From: Carnegiea gigantea
Taxonomy: Eukaryota; Streptophyta; Magnoliopsida; Caryophyllales; Cactaceae
Direction: 5' to 3'
NCBI GenBank assembly: GCA_029747015.1
Contig: JAKOGI010000181.1
Coordinates: 894,965 to 958,964 of the forward strand
DNA length: 64,000 nt
How positions within the stretch are numbered: position 1 is the stretch's first letter; each line of letters opens with the position of its first letter. The notes below the pieces were generated by a model, which saw only the letters and a list, made by a program, of their open reading frames with translations, did no database searches and was not told where the DNA came from. This document shows, piece after piece, positions 1-9,433 of the stretch. The position numbers and the translations under genes were made by a program.

Positions 1-2
1 GT

Positions 3-407
3 ATGGCTCACTTTCTTGGACCTTGTTTGGTATCTTGGGCAACCAAGAAACAACTCTCTGTTGCCTTGTCCACAGCAGAAGCTGAGTATGTGGCAGCTAC
101 ATCTTGTTGTGCTCAGTTATTATGGATAAGACAACAACTCAAGGACTTTTTTGTTGACATAGGATGCATTCCTATTTATTGTGACAATACAAGTGCAATT
201 AACATTGCCAAAAATCCATGTCAACACAAAAGAACAAAACATATTGACATTCGTCATCATTTTCTAAGAGACAATGTTGAAAAAGGAGTAATCTCAATGA
301 ATTTTTGTGCCACTGAAAATCAAATTGCTGATATATTCACAAAGGCATTGAGTAGAGAACAATTTGAAAGGAATAGACTCGAACTAGGCTTAATTAGAAC
401 AACCTGA
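3..407 (+). CDS. C-terminal RNase H part of Copia (Sirevirus-like) pol
   Basis: This is the end of a Ty1/Copia Pol polyprotein; the reverse transcriptase lies outside the window on the left. RNase H removes the RNA strand of the RNA/DNA hybrid during reverse transcription. The marks of plant Copia RNase H are visible in order: a LSTAEAEYVAA block near residue 22, an acidic YCDNTSAI block near residue 58, RTKHIDIRHHF near residue 78 and the terminal ADIFTKAL motif near residue 109. The frame is open from the window edge to a TGA at 405-407. The downstream extra ORF and long LTR make it part of the element ending at 4784. Assignment to Copia RNase H is secure; assignment to the Sirevirus branch is inferred from architecture. 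Confidence 0.93.
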   Translation: MAHFLGPCLVSWATKKQLSVALSTAEAEYVAATSCCAQLLWIRQQLKDFFVDIGCIPIYCDNTSAINIAKNPCQHKRTKHIDIRHHFLRDNVEKGVISMNFCATENQIADIFTKALSREQFERNRLELGLIRTT

Positions 408-839
408 CCAACCTGTTCTCTCTCCCTGTTTGCAAAATTTAAAAGTGACGGGTACAACATGTTAAATTTTTGTTTGCAATCAACTTGTGTGCTATGTTTA
501 GCATATGTGAGGTTTGCAACTTGCTGACACTCGTTGAGGTCTAATGAGATTGCCCTTATTGTCCAATGTTACCGAGCAAGTAACCTCAAGAACAAGCATC
601 AGGAACAGGTACGCCTCTTGTTTGTCAAATGTGTGCAACAAATTGAAAACTACTAATCTCTTCCCGAGGCATGCGCAATAAATGCTAAAGTCCGTTGCAA
701 AAACGGGCAAAATCTTTTAAAGATTTCGCACATCTCTCTCTCCCTTTAAAGCTCTTGCTCAATCTCTCACCTCCACCGAAACTCTCTTGCTTTGAAACTC
801 TGTTCAAGAAACCCTAATCTCTCTCCTTCCTCTGAAAAA
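408..839 (+). other. Spacer between Copia pol and the extra downstream ORF
   Basis: No convincing coding frame is present. The stretch is pyrimidine-rich near 720-780. It links pol to the extra ORF and probably belongs to the untranslated part of the element or carries splice signals for the downstream ORF; no such signal can be demonstrated here. Confidence 0.5.
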
Positions 840-1391
840 TGGAGTTCCCCATTAGCTTCGAGAGCTCCTCGACCTTGACCCAGGGCAACCAGACACAGGG
901 CACAGCCTTGCAAACAGCCACAACCCTGTTTGCACCTACACAATTTCTGACGGCCCTCATGGAAGATAAAAATACTGAACCTCCTTGACCCATTGCCTAT
1001 AAACCTTTTGGGTTTTTGAAAAATATCGACCTTAGAACAGTGAATTTGAAATTGGAAGACATCCCGTACAAATTTGGGTGGGAATTGATTTTGTTTGGTG
1101 AAACGGGCGCATGTCAACCCCAAGAACTTGTTGGGGCATCTGAAAGAGAAGTTGGGGCTTTAGATGAACTTTTCTGTTGGACCATGGGTTAGATGACATC
1201 AATTCGTTTGGGCTATTTCCTGAGCAGGAAACAGGGTCAGAAACAGGGCCTGAAGTTTTTAAGGAGAACCTAGGGGAGGATTTGTCAAGAGAAGAAGGGG
1301 AAGTAGTGGTCAACTGGAGGAGGCCCCTGCCAAAACTGAACAAGCCACACCGGTACCACCAACCGGTGAGAAACGCAAACGGTACAAAATT
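840..1391 (+). pseudogene. Broken 5' part of the Sirevirus-like extra (env-position) ORF
   Basis: An ATG at 840 opens a frame that is in phase with the long ORF at 1392-2792. It is cut by a TGA near 985 and a TAG near 1191. Between about 1177 and 1310 the acidic, coding-like sequence is in another frame, and from about 1317 the original frame resumes with a basic segment (KRKRYKIV). The original start was therefore probably 840, and the surviving ORF is a truncated remainder. The frame changes are seen directly; reading them as decay of one ORF is inference. The intact protein is not reconstructed here. Confidence 0.7.
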
Positions 1392-2792
1392 GTGGCTAGG
1401 CGTACTAGAATGCCAAGAACACGACCACCATCAAGGCCTAAAAGCGGCCAGACTGAAGAGCCCTCAAAAAGTGAACCCCCTGTCAAACCCAAACGACAAA
1501 TCCACTCTTCGTCCAAACCCACAAACAGGCCAACTCGAAAATCAGCCCAAATTGCTTTCCAATCCACGCCTTGTCCTGCCAAACAGTCATTCCCTGTTGT
1601 TGAGGAAATTGATTCCTCCTCTGAGCCTTCATCAGATAGAGACACTGAGAACACTGCCTTCAAACAGGGCACGCCTGTGTTCTCAGAGTCTTCAGAGGAT
1701 AAGCCTCTTCCTATACCAAAACCATCACCCCTCAAAACTCCTAAGAGAAAAGCCTCCCTCAAATATGCCTCCACCCAAGACCCTCCTACTGAGCCCCAAC
1801 CTAAACGAGCCAAGAAATCTACCCCGTCTGCAATCTCAGCCAAACTGACCCAACTGATTCAGAGACGGGTTGTCAGGGGCAAAATTATAAAGGTCAAATA
1901 TTTTGAGGAACAGGGTCTAGGGGTGTTTCTGCACAAGCTGCGTGCACAGGGGTGGTATGAGTTGTTTACAAACACCCAGCTGGGGTGTTCTGTACATGAG
2001 TTGGCAGAGTTCTATGCCAACTGCACTGTCACCGAAGGAGTGGTGACAAGTATTGTTAATGGGAAGCAGCTTCGCTTTGATGCGAAGATATTAGGGGAAA
2101 TTCTGGGGATTCCCTCCACGGGCTTTGATATATATGTGAGAGAAGACAAGACTATTCTAGGGACAGCCAGGCTGCTGGAGCTCTCCCAGAAATTTAGCCA
2201 GCAATCAAGCTTCCAAACACCCAAGTCCGTGAAGAAAGGGGACATGACATCGCTCCATCAATTGATATTCTGGTTTATCATCAAGAATGTCATCCCCAGG
2301 GGCCAGGGTCGCAATCTTGCTGATGCCATGGATCAATGTTTGATGGATCTGATGGACAAGGAAGAGCAAATCAACCTTCCTGCCATCATGATTCGCCACA
2401 TAGCAAGAATTGCAAACACCTCCAGGGAACATGACCTGGGATACGGCTTCTTCTTGACTAGTGTGTTTGAGCACTTTAGGGTGACTCTGCAGAAGAAGGT
2501 GGGTGCTCAGTTCATTGATGAGATTGGGAGTAACATCCTTATGGGGTGTGGATACACTTTGGTTGAGGGGTCTGCCTCAGAACAGGGGACCAGAACACCC
2601 CATCCTCCTGTTCCTGGTAGTTCCTCAGTCAAGCTTGAGGCTGCTTTGGAAGAAAACTCTCGACTCAGTGCTGAGCTTACTGCAGTAAAGGCTGCCCTGG
2701 ACGAGGAAAAGGCTCTCAATGCAAAACGCCATGAAGATATCCTTGCCCTTCTCTCTTCCCTCTCAGCAAAATTTTCCCCTCCTGCTCTCTAA
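1392..2792 (+). CDS. Extra ORF after Copia pol, putative plant-transposon-protein domain
   Basis: This is an uninterrupted 466-codon frame between pol and the 3' LTR, the position of the env-like gene in Sireviruses such as soybean SIRE1. The first ~150 residues are basic and rich in Pro, Ser and Lys and look disordered. The middle (about residues 155-385) resembles the domain often named 'putative plant transposon protein', with a GWYELF block and a later RGQGRNLADAMD block. The last ~45 residues are heptad-like (Leu/Ala/Glu-rich) and probably form a coiled coil. No signal peptide or membrane segment is evident, so an envelope role is not supported. The true start was probably farther upstream (840), so this is an N-truncated remnant. 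Function is unknown. Confidence 0.65.
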   Translation: MARRTRMPRTRPPSRPKSGQTEEPSKSEPPVKPKRQIHSSSKPTNRPTRKSAQIAFQSTPCPAKQSFPVVEEIDSSSEPSSDRDTENTAFKQGTPVFSESSEDKPLPIPKPSPLKTPKRKASLKYASTQDPPTEPQPKRAKKSTPSAISAKLTQLIQRRVVRGKIIKVKYFEEQGLGVFLHKLRAQGWYELFTNTQLGCSVHELAEFYANCTVTEGVVTSIVNGKQLRFDAKILGEILGIPSTGFDIYVREDKTILGTARLLELSQKFSQQSSFQTPKSVKKGDMTSLHQLIFWFIIKNVIPRGQGRNLADAMDQCLMDLMDKEEQINLPAIMIRHIARIANTSREHDLGYGFFLTSVFEHFRVTLQKKVGAQFIDEIGSNILMGCGYTLVEGSASEQGTRTPHPPVPGSSSVKLEAALEENSRLSAELTAVKAALDEEKALNAKRHEDILALLSSLSAKFSPPAL

Positions 2793-3278
2793 TCACCCCC
2801 ATCTGTTGTCCTCATAGCCTGTTCTCACTTCTCACTTCTCTTGCTAGTTTGTCCCTTCTGTTGCACTCGTTTGGTGAATGACAGGTTATCTTGTTTTTTG
2901 ATTGGCTTTGCCTTACTTGCTTTCTGTTGTGAATTGCTTGTGTGTGACTAGGATGACCAATCTCATTACCGTACCAACACACTTGAGTGTATCGCCTGTT
3001 GCCTTTGCTTCATTACCCAAGTGGTGGTGATAGCAAACACCCTCTGTTTAACTGTTCGCCCCTACTTTTTAATGATGCCAAAAGGGGAAAGTTAGGATGA
3101 CCAATATTGTTTTAGTTTAGGATGACCAATATTGTTTTAGTTTTGCTATGGACGAGTTAAATTTCTTACACTCTTTCGATACTGACTGCTTCATGTGAAT
3201 TGTCGGTCCTATAAATAATTGGCACTAATCACTTCAATTGTCCCTGAAAGTGAATATGGTCACTTGGTTTGTCATCAT
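2793..3278 (+). other. 3' non-coding region of the Sirevirus-like element
   Basis: No ORF is supported between the extra ORF and the polypurine tract. The region holds a tandem 25-bp duplication and an additional polypurine-like stretch (about 3079-3090), described separately. Confidence 0.6.
3092..3141 (+). repeat. Tandem 25-bp duplication next to an internal polypurine stretch
   Basis: Two identical 25-bp units (3092-3116 and 3117-3141) begin TTAGGATGACC. They directly follow AAAAGGGGAAAG at 3079-3090, which resembles the LTR-proximal polypurine tract. A partial third match (AGGATGACCAAT) lies near 2950. Sirevirus 3' regions are known to carry several polypurine copies, so this fits the family. 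Confidence 0.85.
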
Positions 3279-3291
3279 CAAAAAGGGGGAA
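3279..3291 (+). other. Polypurine tract of the Sirevirus-like element
   Basis: The run CAAAAAGGGGGA lies immediately before the TG that opens the 3' LTR at 3294. This is the expected primer site for plus-strand DNA synthesis. Confidence 0.85.
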
Positions 3292-3293
3292 TT

Positions 3294-4784
3294 TGTTAGA
3301 ATGTATAAGGTTTTGATGATAACAAATCAAAGTGTTGTAGTAGTTGTTGTTGTTTCAAACAGGCTTTACCAACAGGGCCTTACTACTGTTCTTCAATATA
3401 TTAAAACTGCTTGACTAATGGTTTATCAAGAACAGGTCCTCAAGTCAGCGACGTAGGAACAACCATGAGGAACAGGCTCTGTAAGGTGTTTTGAAGCATA
3501 TCCTGTGAAGTGTTTGAAACATAAGATATAAGTGCAGCTGTGACAAACAGGTTCTGTGAAGTGTTTGCAGTAAAGTCGTTCTACAAGATGACTAGTGGTT
3601 ACAACAAGATGTCTTGATTTGATTTGGTTTTATATTTTTTAGACTCTTGTTAATATGCCAATTAGAAAGTTTTAATTTACCACTCATTGGAAACGGTTTT
3701 GCTTTTCGGAAAATATTTCGGATCACCCTTCAGAACAACCCTGGAAACAGGGCGATCAGGGTGTTTCCCGAATAAGCTGCGAAAAACTGCTTTGCACGAT
3801 TTTTATCTTTTGGATTTTGAGCAGCTTCTTCAAAGATTTGCAAGAAAGATTTTTCTATGGAGTATCTTATTCCTTACCCTAAAAACAGTTATCAAAAATC
3901 TTAAGGGATTTGAAAATCTTTTTGAATAAAAAGAATATCCAATTTTTGGCAAGTGGATAAGGTAGTTGAGAAAAACATGGGCTAGATGCTAAAGAACACC
4001 GCCTTATGCACGCGGTTCAGGAAGTGTTTTTCAACTCATGTCACCTTACCCCTTATAGCTAAAGGATTCTATTTTCTCTAGGATTTTAGTTTCCAAAAAT
4101 TTCAGAAATAGTTTTTCCATCCCTTGTGGGTAAAGGATTCTATATTCTTCAGATTTTTTAGTTTCCAAAAATTTGATGAATTGTTTTCCAAGCACTATAA
4201 AAGGCGGCTTCTTACAATCTTGGATACATCGGTTTTCAAAGAGAAAAAATCTGAGTTCATGAGCTAAAACGTTTGAAAAGAAAACCGAGCCTTGTGAGTG
4301 AATTAATTGAGCTTTCAAAGTTGGCATACTAGGACTTCATTGTACCCTATATTAGCTTAGTTGAGAAGCATTGTAATAGGGTGTTTTTTTCTTTACATTC
4401 TTCTTTCACAAGAGTGAGTAGAGTGTGTGTCCAAATCAAGGGGATTTTGGACATGGGGTAACTTGTCTTAGGGAAGACAGGTTACGTGTGTTACAAGTTG
4501 TAACAAGGTGTGTTACTATTGTAACGTGATTAGCCCGTTTAGTGAAGTGTTTAAATCCTACACGAGGTAGGTCATGGTTTTTAACCTCAGTTGGGTTAGA
4601 GGTGTTTTCTACTTAAAAAATCCTGTGTCCATTATTTCTGCATTCAATTTTGTTGGATTTTCGTTTCTGCTTATCTCAGGAACAACCTGTGCGAACAGCG
4701 TCTAAGACTGTTTGCCAGCAACTTGCGAAAATCGGACACCACAATTCACCCCCCTCTTGTGGTTGTGTACTCTCTAAATCAACA
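3294..4784 (+). repeat. 3' LTR of the Sirevirus-like Copia element
   Basis: The LTR starts TGTTAGA right after the polypurine tract and ends ATCAACA, so its tips are TGTT/AACA inverted repeats; length is about 1491 bp. It contains a TATA box (4196-4203). Near its end a C-run is framed by CCACAA and TTGTGG (4739-4762), an arrangement typical of Sirevirus LTR ends. Its partner LTR is outside the window, so the target-site duplication cannot be verified; the bases after it are TAGTT. Confidence 0.8.
4196..4203 (+). promoter_or_regulatory. TATA box in the Sirevirus-like LTR
   Basis: TATAAAAG lies about 900 bp into the LTR, in a G/C-flanked context. It is the likely core promoter marking the U3/R boundary some 30 bp downstream. 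Confidence 0.6.
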
Positions 4785-5044
4785 TAGTTAGTCCACATAT
4801 TCAAGATTCTACACTGCCAAGGATTGTGGGAGTGATTCTACACAGGCTCAGGGTCCTACATCTCTTAGAGAAAGGGGGAGGGATTCATTAGCTAGATAGA
4901 TAAATAATGAAGATCCTAGGATCTGCAAGAGTGAGCCTGAAGAATTTCTCAACGATATTCTAAATTGAAGAGGAAATATTCCTATGCATTCTATTGGAAT
5001 TTGAAGAACCTAATCTCATCAAGAGGCGACCGATTCACTAAATC
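4785..5044. other. Non-coding flank between two Copia remnants
   Basis: No ORF or repeat is supported. A purine-rich AGAAAGGGGGAGGGATT run occurs near 4866. The stretch may be decayed upstream pol of the following fragment, but I cannot align it. Confidence 0.4.
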
Positions 5045-6195
5045 ATAAGGATGGATTTCATGAGGGATACGATAGACTCAGTGGTAGGAAACAAGGTTTA
5101 GGAACTCATTGATCTCCCGCCCTAACATAAGTCTATCGAAAACGAGTGCATTTTCAAGATAAAATGTCAAGAGATGGTTTGATCAATAAAGGTCAAGGTC
5201 CATCTAGTGGAGAAGCGATGTACCTAAATTGAGGGTATAGAATACAAAGAGATATTTTTCTTGTGAGAAAATTTGCCTCTATTTGCCTACTCCTAGCCCC
5301 CATTTGGACCTAGAGTTGCTTCGAATGAATATAAAGATTGTTTTGCTCAATAGTAACCTTGAGGAATAGATTTATAGAGACCAACGCATTGATTTTGTAT
5401 CAATAAGACAAGGTGTGTCATCTTAATAGGTTCATATATAATCTTAAGCAATCTTTCAGATCTTGGTACTTTAGATTCTATGGAGCCATAACTTCATTTG
5501 GATTATCTATGGTTTCAGAAGACCACTATATGTATGCCAAGAAAACTACATATGGGATTATGTTTCTTATCCTATACTTTGATGATGTACTGCTGGCTGG
5601 GAACAACTTGGAGATCATCAAAGCTACTAAAAAGTGGTTGCCTTACATCTGTAAGATGAAGGATGTGAGTAAAGCTAGATTGTCCCAGAAGTGGAAATAA
5701 TCTGAAATTGTCCCAAGAAGTATATATAAAAAAGGTCTTGGAATGATTTCAGATATATAATTCCAAAACTGTGGATAATCTAGTTAAGCAGGGTCTAACC
5801 TTGAGTCTTAAACAATACCCTAAAACAGATGATGAAATAAAGATAATGAACAATGTCCCTTACACTAGTGTCACAGGAAACTTAATGTAAGCCATGTTAC
5901 GTACACGACCTGACACTTGCTTTATGGCCGGTTTGGTCAGTCGTTATCAACTTAACCCAGGATTTGTCGAGTGGCAAATCGTTAAGAGAGTTATGCACTA
6001 CCTTTGTGGTGCTGCTGGCTTAGTCATTTACTATTGAGGAGGAGACTTCAAGTGGAGATGATACTCAAATGCCAAGTGGGGTGGTGACCCAGGTGAGTCT
6101 AGGTCTACCTCATGATATATCTTCACCCTAGGTGGGAGACTCACGTCATAGTATAGTAAGAAGTAAAACAACACAATAATGTTAGCTAAGGAGGC
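5045..6195 (+). pseudogene. Decayed Copia reverse transcriptase/RNase H fragment
   Basis: This is a second Copia pol fragment, unrelated to the element ending at 4784. Recognisable in order are an RT start with a VGNKV.ELIDLPP-like block (about 5085), an IEGIEYKE block (about 5230), HLNRFIYNLKQSFRSWYFRF (about 5422), the catalytic YFDDVLLAGN near 5577 (usually YVDD), and RNase H traces with GGDPGESRSTS near 6080. Stops and small indels occur throughout; the longest open piece is 5413-5700. No integrase or protease is visible. It is a dead relic, older in appearance than its neighbours. Confidence 0.85.
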
Positions 6196-8075
6196 AGATT
6201 GTGTATCTTACTACCATAAAGACAAAAAGCATTATCATTAGGTAGATATAAACCATCTCCTAGTAATGCATTCAAAGCTCATGTATTGAGCCTAGGAATT
6301 TATCATGTTTAGTGCTTGGATGTATCCTGTTATGTGATGGACATGTTTCTTTTGTAAACGAGCAAAATGCTCATTTTTGTGTGTTAGGCATATTGAAATG
6401 TCACGGGCTTTTAATTGACCTAGCCACATAGACAATCACCCTAACGCTTGAGTGGTAGGTAGGATGAGACTAATTATATTGGCATTAGGTGTGCAATATT
6501 AATCCCTCATACTGGAAGCATATAAACAAAATAAATATAGTCATCTTACTATGTCTAAGTGGAGACTTGTGGGACTCAAATATAAAATAAGATTTTATAA
6601 TGAAGCCTTGCAGCTGAATATTGAGTGCCAAGATTAATAATAGGTAAGTTGATCTAGTGGCTCAGGTTAGATTTTTGGGTGTAAGCTAGAGTTACGATCC
6701 GCTTGGTGTAGAAGAATGACGGGCCCAATCTAGTGGGAGTTATTTCATGACACACACTCATATTACGTGTGTTAAAAGTCGGCCTGTTTGGTGGGTGGCA
6801 AGTGAATTCCCTTTCCTTGTCACTGTGACCTCTATTTCTGAAATTTCTTGACTCAGAGTTATGATATGAAGCCAAAGCTTGATGTTGCTGCCTTAATGTG
6901 GTTTGCAAGGGTTAAGATGTATACAATCTAGTGGAAATGTAATCATCCCAATTTGTTGCTTCTGCTGAGCAACTTTGAAAGATGAATTCTTAAAAGCTTC
7001 AATAAAGAACCCCTCGGCCCAATCCTTTGGCATCATCAATTGAAATGAGCACATAAGATGTGGCTAGTTTAAAACCATATATAAGTACGAGTTATAGATA
7101 ACAAAAGTTTTAAACGAACTATTAATGTAACTATCAATATCATATTCAAATTATATTAATTATATTGACAACCACAGTCTAGCTAAGGGGTCAATCTTAT
7201 CAATCATGGTCTTCGAACTGCCTCATAAGGTGATCCAAGTAGAGCCACATATATCATACATTTTCTTAATACAAAATTAGGTCCAATGTTTTGTCAAAGT
7301 TTTTTCCTTTTTAAAAGAAATTATATGATTCCTCATATTATAATATTTAGTAAATTAGAGACCATAATATTATCCGCATTTATATACATTTCCTCTCTCT
7401 CCTTCGCTGTTAAATTAAGGATGTATAACAATTGTCTTGTAACTTTTTCATTGTCATTTCAATTCTCAGCAACTCAGTATGTTTTACAAGAATTGAATTT
7501 CTTTATGAAGGATTGCACTGATACTTACTATGTAAAGTCTTTCTCTTTTTTTTAAAGTTGCGTCACCAAGATCATACCGCCAAATCTTATGGTTTCTATT
7601 TTGGTTAATGAAGCGCGGCACAAAATAATTAACATAAATTAATAGCATAATAATATAACATTGCTTGATTATTGCCAGAGATTAATTAATGTAGTCATAA
7701 TTATAAATCAATAGTACAAACCCCCTGGGGCCATTTTTTGACATTTCATAAGCTTATGACAAAAGTGCAATTAAGGGAAGGGATGCACAATTGCCCTCCT
7801 AAGTAGTATCACCTCAATGTGGTACATTATCTCTTTCAGCAATTTAATCACAATGAATTGCTCGTGCGAAGTTAGGTGTTGGAAAGTGGAAACTGCATTT
7901 GGCATGCATGTCATAATTTTCATTTACATTGTAGATGAAAAAGTTAAAAGATGAAGCAGAACTCCTCACCGTATACAATGTATATATATAAATCCTTTTT
8001 TTTATGTATGTGAGATCATGATGATACATATCCAGGTAGAAGAATATGCTTAATACTGAAAGGACTCATTTTACA
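6196..8075. other. AT-rich intergenic DNA, possibly with Copia LTR traces
   Basis: No gene is supported. Around 6555-6600 a purine run followed by TGTGGGACTCAAATATAA resembles a Copia polypurine tract and LTR start, which would suit the fragment just upstream, but no second LTR is visible. The rest is AT-rich DNA up to the 3' end of the GRP gene. Short ORFs here lack family features. Confidence 0.4.
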
Positions 8076-8081
8076 TTTATT
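8076..8081 (-). terminator. Possible polyadenylation signal of the GRP gene
   Basis: On the - strand this reads AATAAA, about 100 nt past the GRP stop codon at 8181-8183, a normal distance for a plant 3' UTR. Confidence 0.5.
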
Positions 8082-8180
8082 TAACATATGTAAAACTCAG
8101 TTTTTCAATCATTGTAGAGATCAGTGTAGACTATGCTTGATAATTGTGTAGTTATTATATAAATTTAGTTTCCCTTTTCC

Positions 8181-8764
8181 TTAGTAGCCTTTTCCTCCTT
8201 TGGGGTAGTCGCGACCATATCCACCTCTATAGCCTCCATGGCCTCCATAGCCTCCACGACCCCTATAGCCTCCATTGTTGTATCCACTACAGCCATAGTC
8301 ACCACCATTACCATAACCACCATGGCCATAGTCACCACCATTACTATACCCCCCACAACCATAGTCACTGCCATTACCATAACCACCATTACCTTAGTTA
8401 CCACCATAACCATCATTGTCATATTGTTACAATTTCCTTATTATCTTCTTTTTTGGGCAGATAAGGGCACCTGTATCCACTGGATCAATAGTCGCCACCA
8501 TTGCCACCCCCACCATAACCACCGTAGCCATAATCACCACCATAACCACCACGGTTGTAGCCACCGTAACCACCGTCATCATAGCCACCACCATAACCAC
8601 AGTCACCATATTATTGAGGGTTCCACAACTTCCTTGCGGTCTTCAGATGGTAGGTAGCGGCATTCATATCCGATACATCCATAGTCTCCACTATTGCCAT
8701 AGCCACCACGCTTGTGGTAACCACCTTGGTCATAGCCGCCACCACCTTATTCACCATAGTCATA
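8181..8764 (-). pseudogene. Glycine-rich secreted protein, C-terminal part (split gene)
   Basis: Read on the - strand this is a glycine/tyrosine-rich tail with repeating GGY, GGDYG and NGG units, ending YPKGGKGY and a stop at 8181-8183. It is the missing C-terminus of the signal-peptide exon at 27242-27416. Counting bases shows the two parts are in the same phase across the insertion site. Such proteins are usually cell-wall or extracellular matrix components. Three imperfect units are visible, two carrying a Cys-containing linker of the type GY.C.YLP..ED.KE (about 8430-8480 and 8620-8675). In-frame stops at 8747-8749 and near 8393-8395, and a disturbed frame near 8420, mark it as a pseudogene. 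The His/Thr-rich and Met/Val-rich frames over this stretch are artefacts of the repeat. Confidence 0.85.
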
Positions 8765-8769
8765 GCCAC

Positions 8770-9433
8770 TGATAAGTGCTTATCGTATATATCATTTCAG
8801 GATCATTTTGCTACATATTTAGGATAATTATATGCTTTAAGTTACCATTTATACTTCTATTCTCATTTTACACTTAGGCATGGTTTTTTCTGTGTTTTGT
8901 AGGAATTTAGATCATTTTGACCCAATATTTGACCCTCATTTGAGTATATTTTGACCCCCCATGGATGCTTATGAGATATTATGCCCGTAGAGTAAGAGAG
9001 AAGCAGAAAATTTGGTTCCAGCCAAGACCACGGTCTGCTCGTGGTGCCTACCACGAGCCGTCGTATGCTGGTAATTGTAGGCTCTTCGTTTTCCTTCTGC
9101 TGTGTGGCTAAAAATGCTCGTGTTCTTCCTTATAAACTCATCCCTTAGCAGCAGAAAAGAGAAGAAGCACATCAGAGATAGTCATTTTCCTTCCCAAAAT
9201 TTTGCTTTTGTAGTTAGGGTTTTTGTTTGATTTTTGTGCAAGTGAGAAATCTTGAGTAAGGAGTTCAGTTTTCTTGGCAGTTTGAAGACTTTGTTAAAGG
9301 CTGTCATTGTTAAGCCCTTTTCTCTCAGATTTCGCTGAATTATTAGTTAGTTGTTTAATTTTTAATCATGACTGAGGAGTTCATCTTGTCTAAGGATTTG
9401 TTTGTTAATGGAAGTGTAGTTGGATCATGTTAT
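8770..9433 (+). repeat. Element B 5' LTR, left part
   Basis: It begins TGATAAGTGCTTATCG and matches the start of the 3' LTR at 25985 (TGATCAGTGCTTATCG). It breaks off at GGATCATGTTAT, where element C is inserted. A TATA-like TATAAACT lies at 9131-9138; the same place in the 3' LTR (near 26349) reads TATGAACT. A perfect hairpin occurs at about 9036-9057. Confidence 0.88.
9036..9057 (+). promoter_or_regulatory. Perfect hairpin in the element B LTR
   Basis: GCTCGTGG and CCACGAGC face each other across a 6-nt loop, and just upstream is the palindrome GACCACGGTC. The 3' LTR copy (near 26245-26280) keeps the upstream palindrome, but the hairpin arms are mutated. It lies just upstream of the TATA-like box, so it could be a promoter element or an RNA structure. 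Confidence 0.55.

Noticed and set aside
6555..6600. LTR start of the decayed Copia fragment
   Set aside because: A purine run and TGTGGGACTC are suggestive, but there is no second LTR or clear end, so it is not listed as an LTR.
8144..8772. His/Thr-rich + strand ORFs and a Met/Val-rich - strand ORF over the glycine-rich region
   Set aside because: They are shifted or opposite frames of GGN/TAY codon repeats. Only the - strand Gly/Tyr frame links in phase to a signal-peptide exon and ends in a sensible stop.
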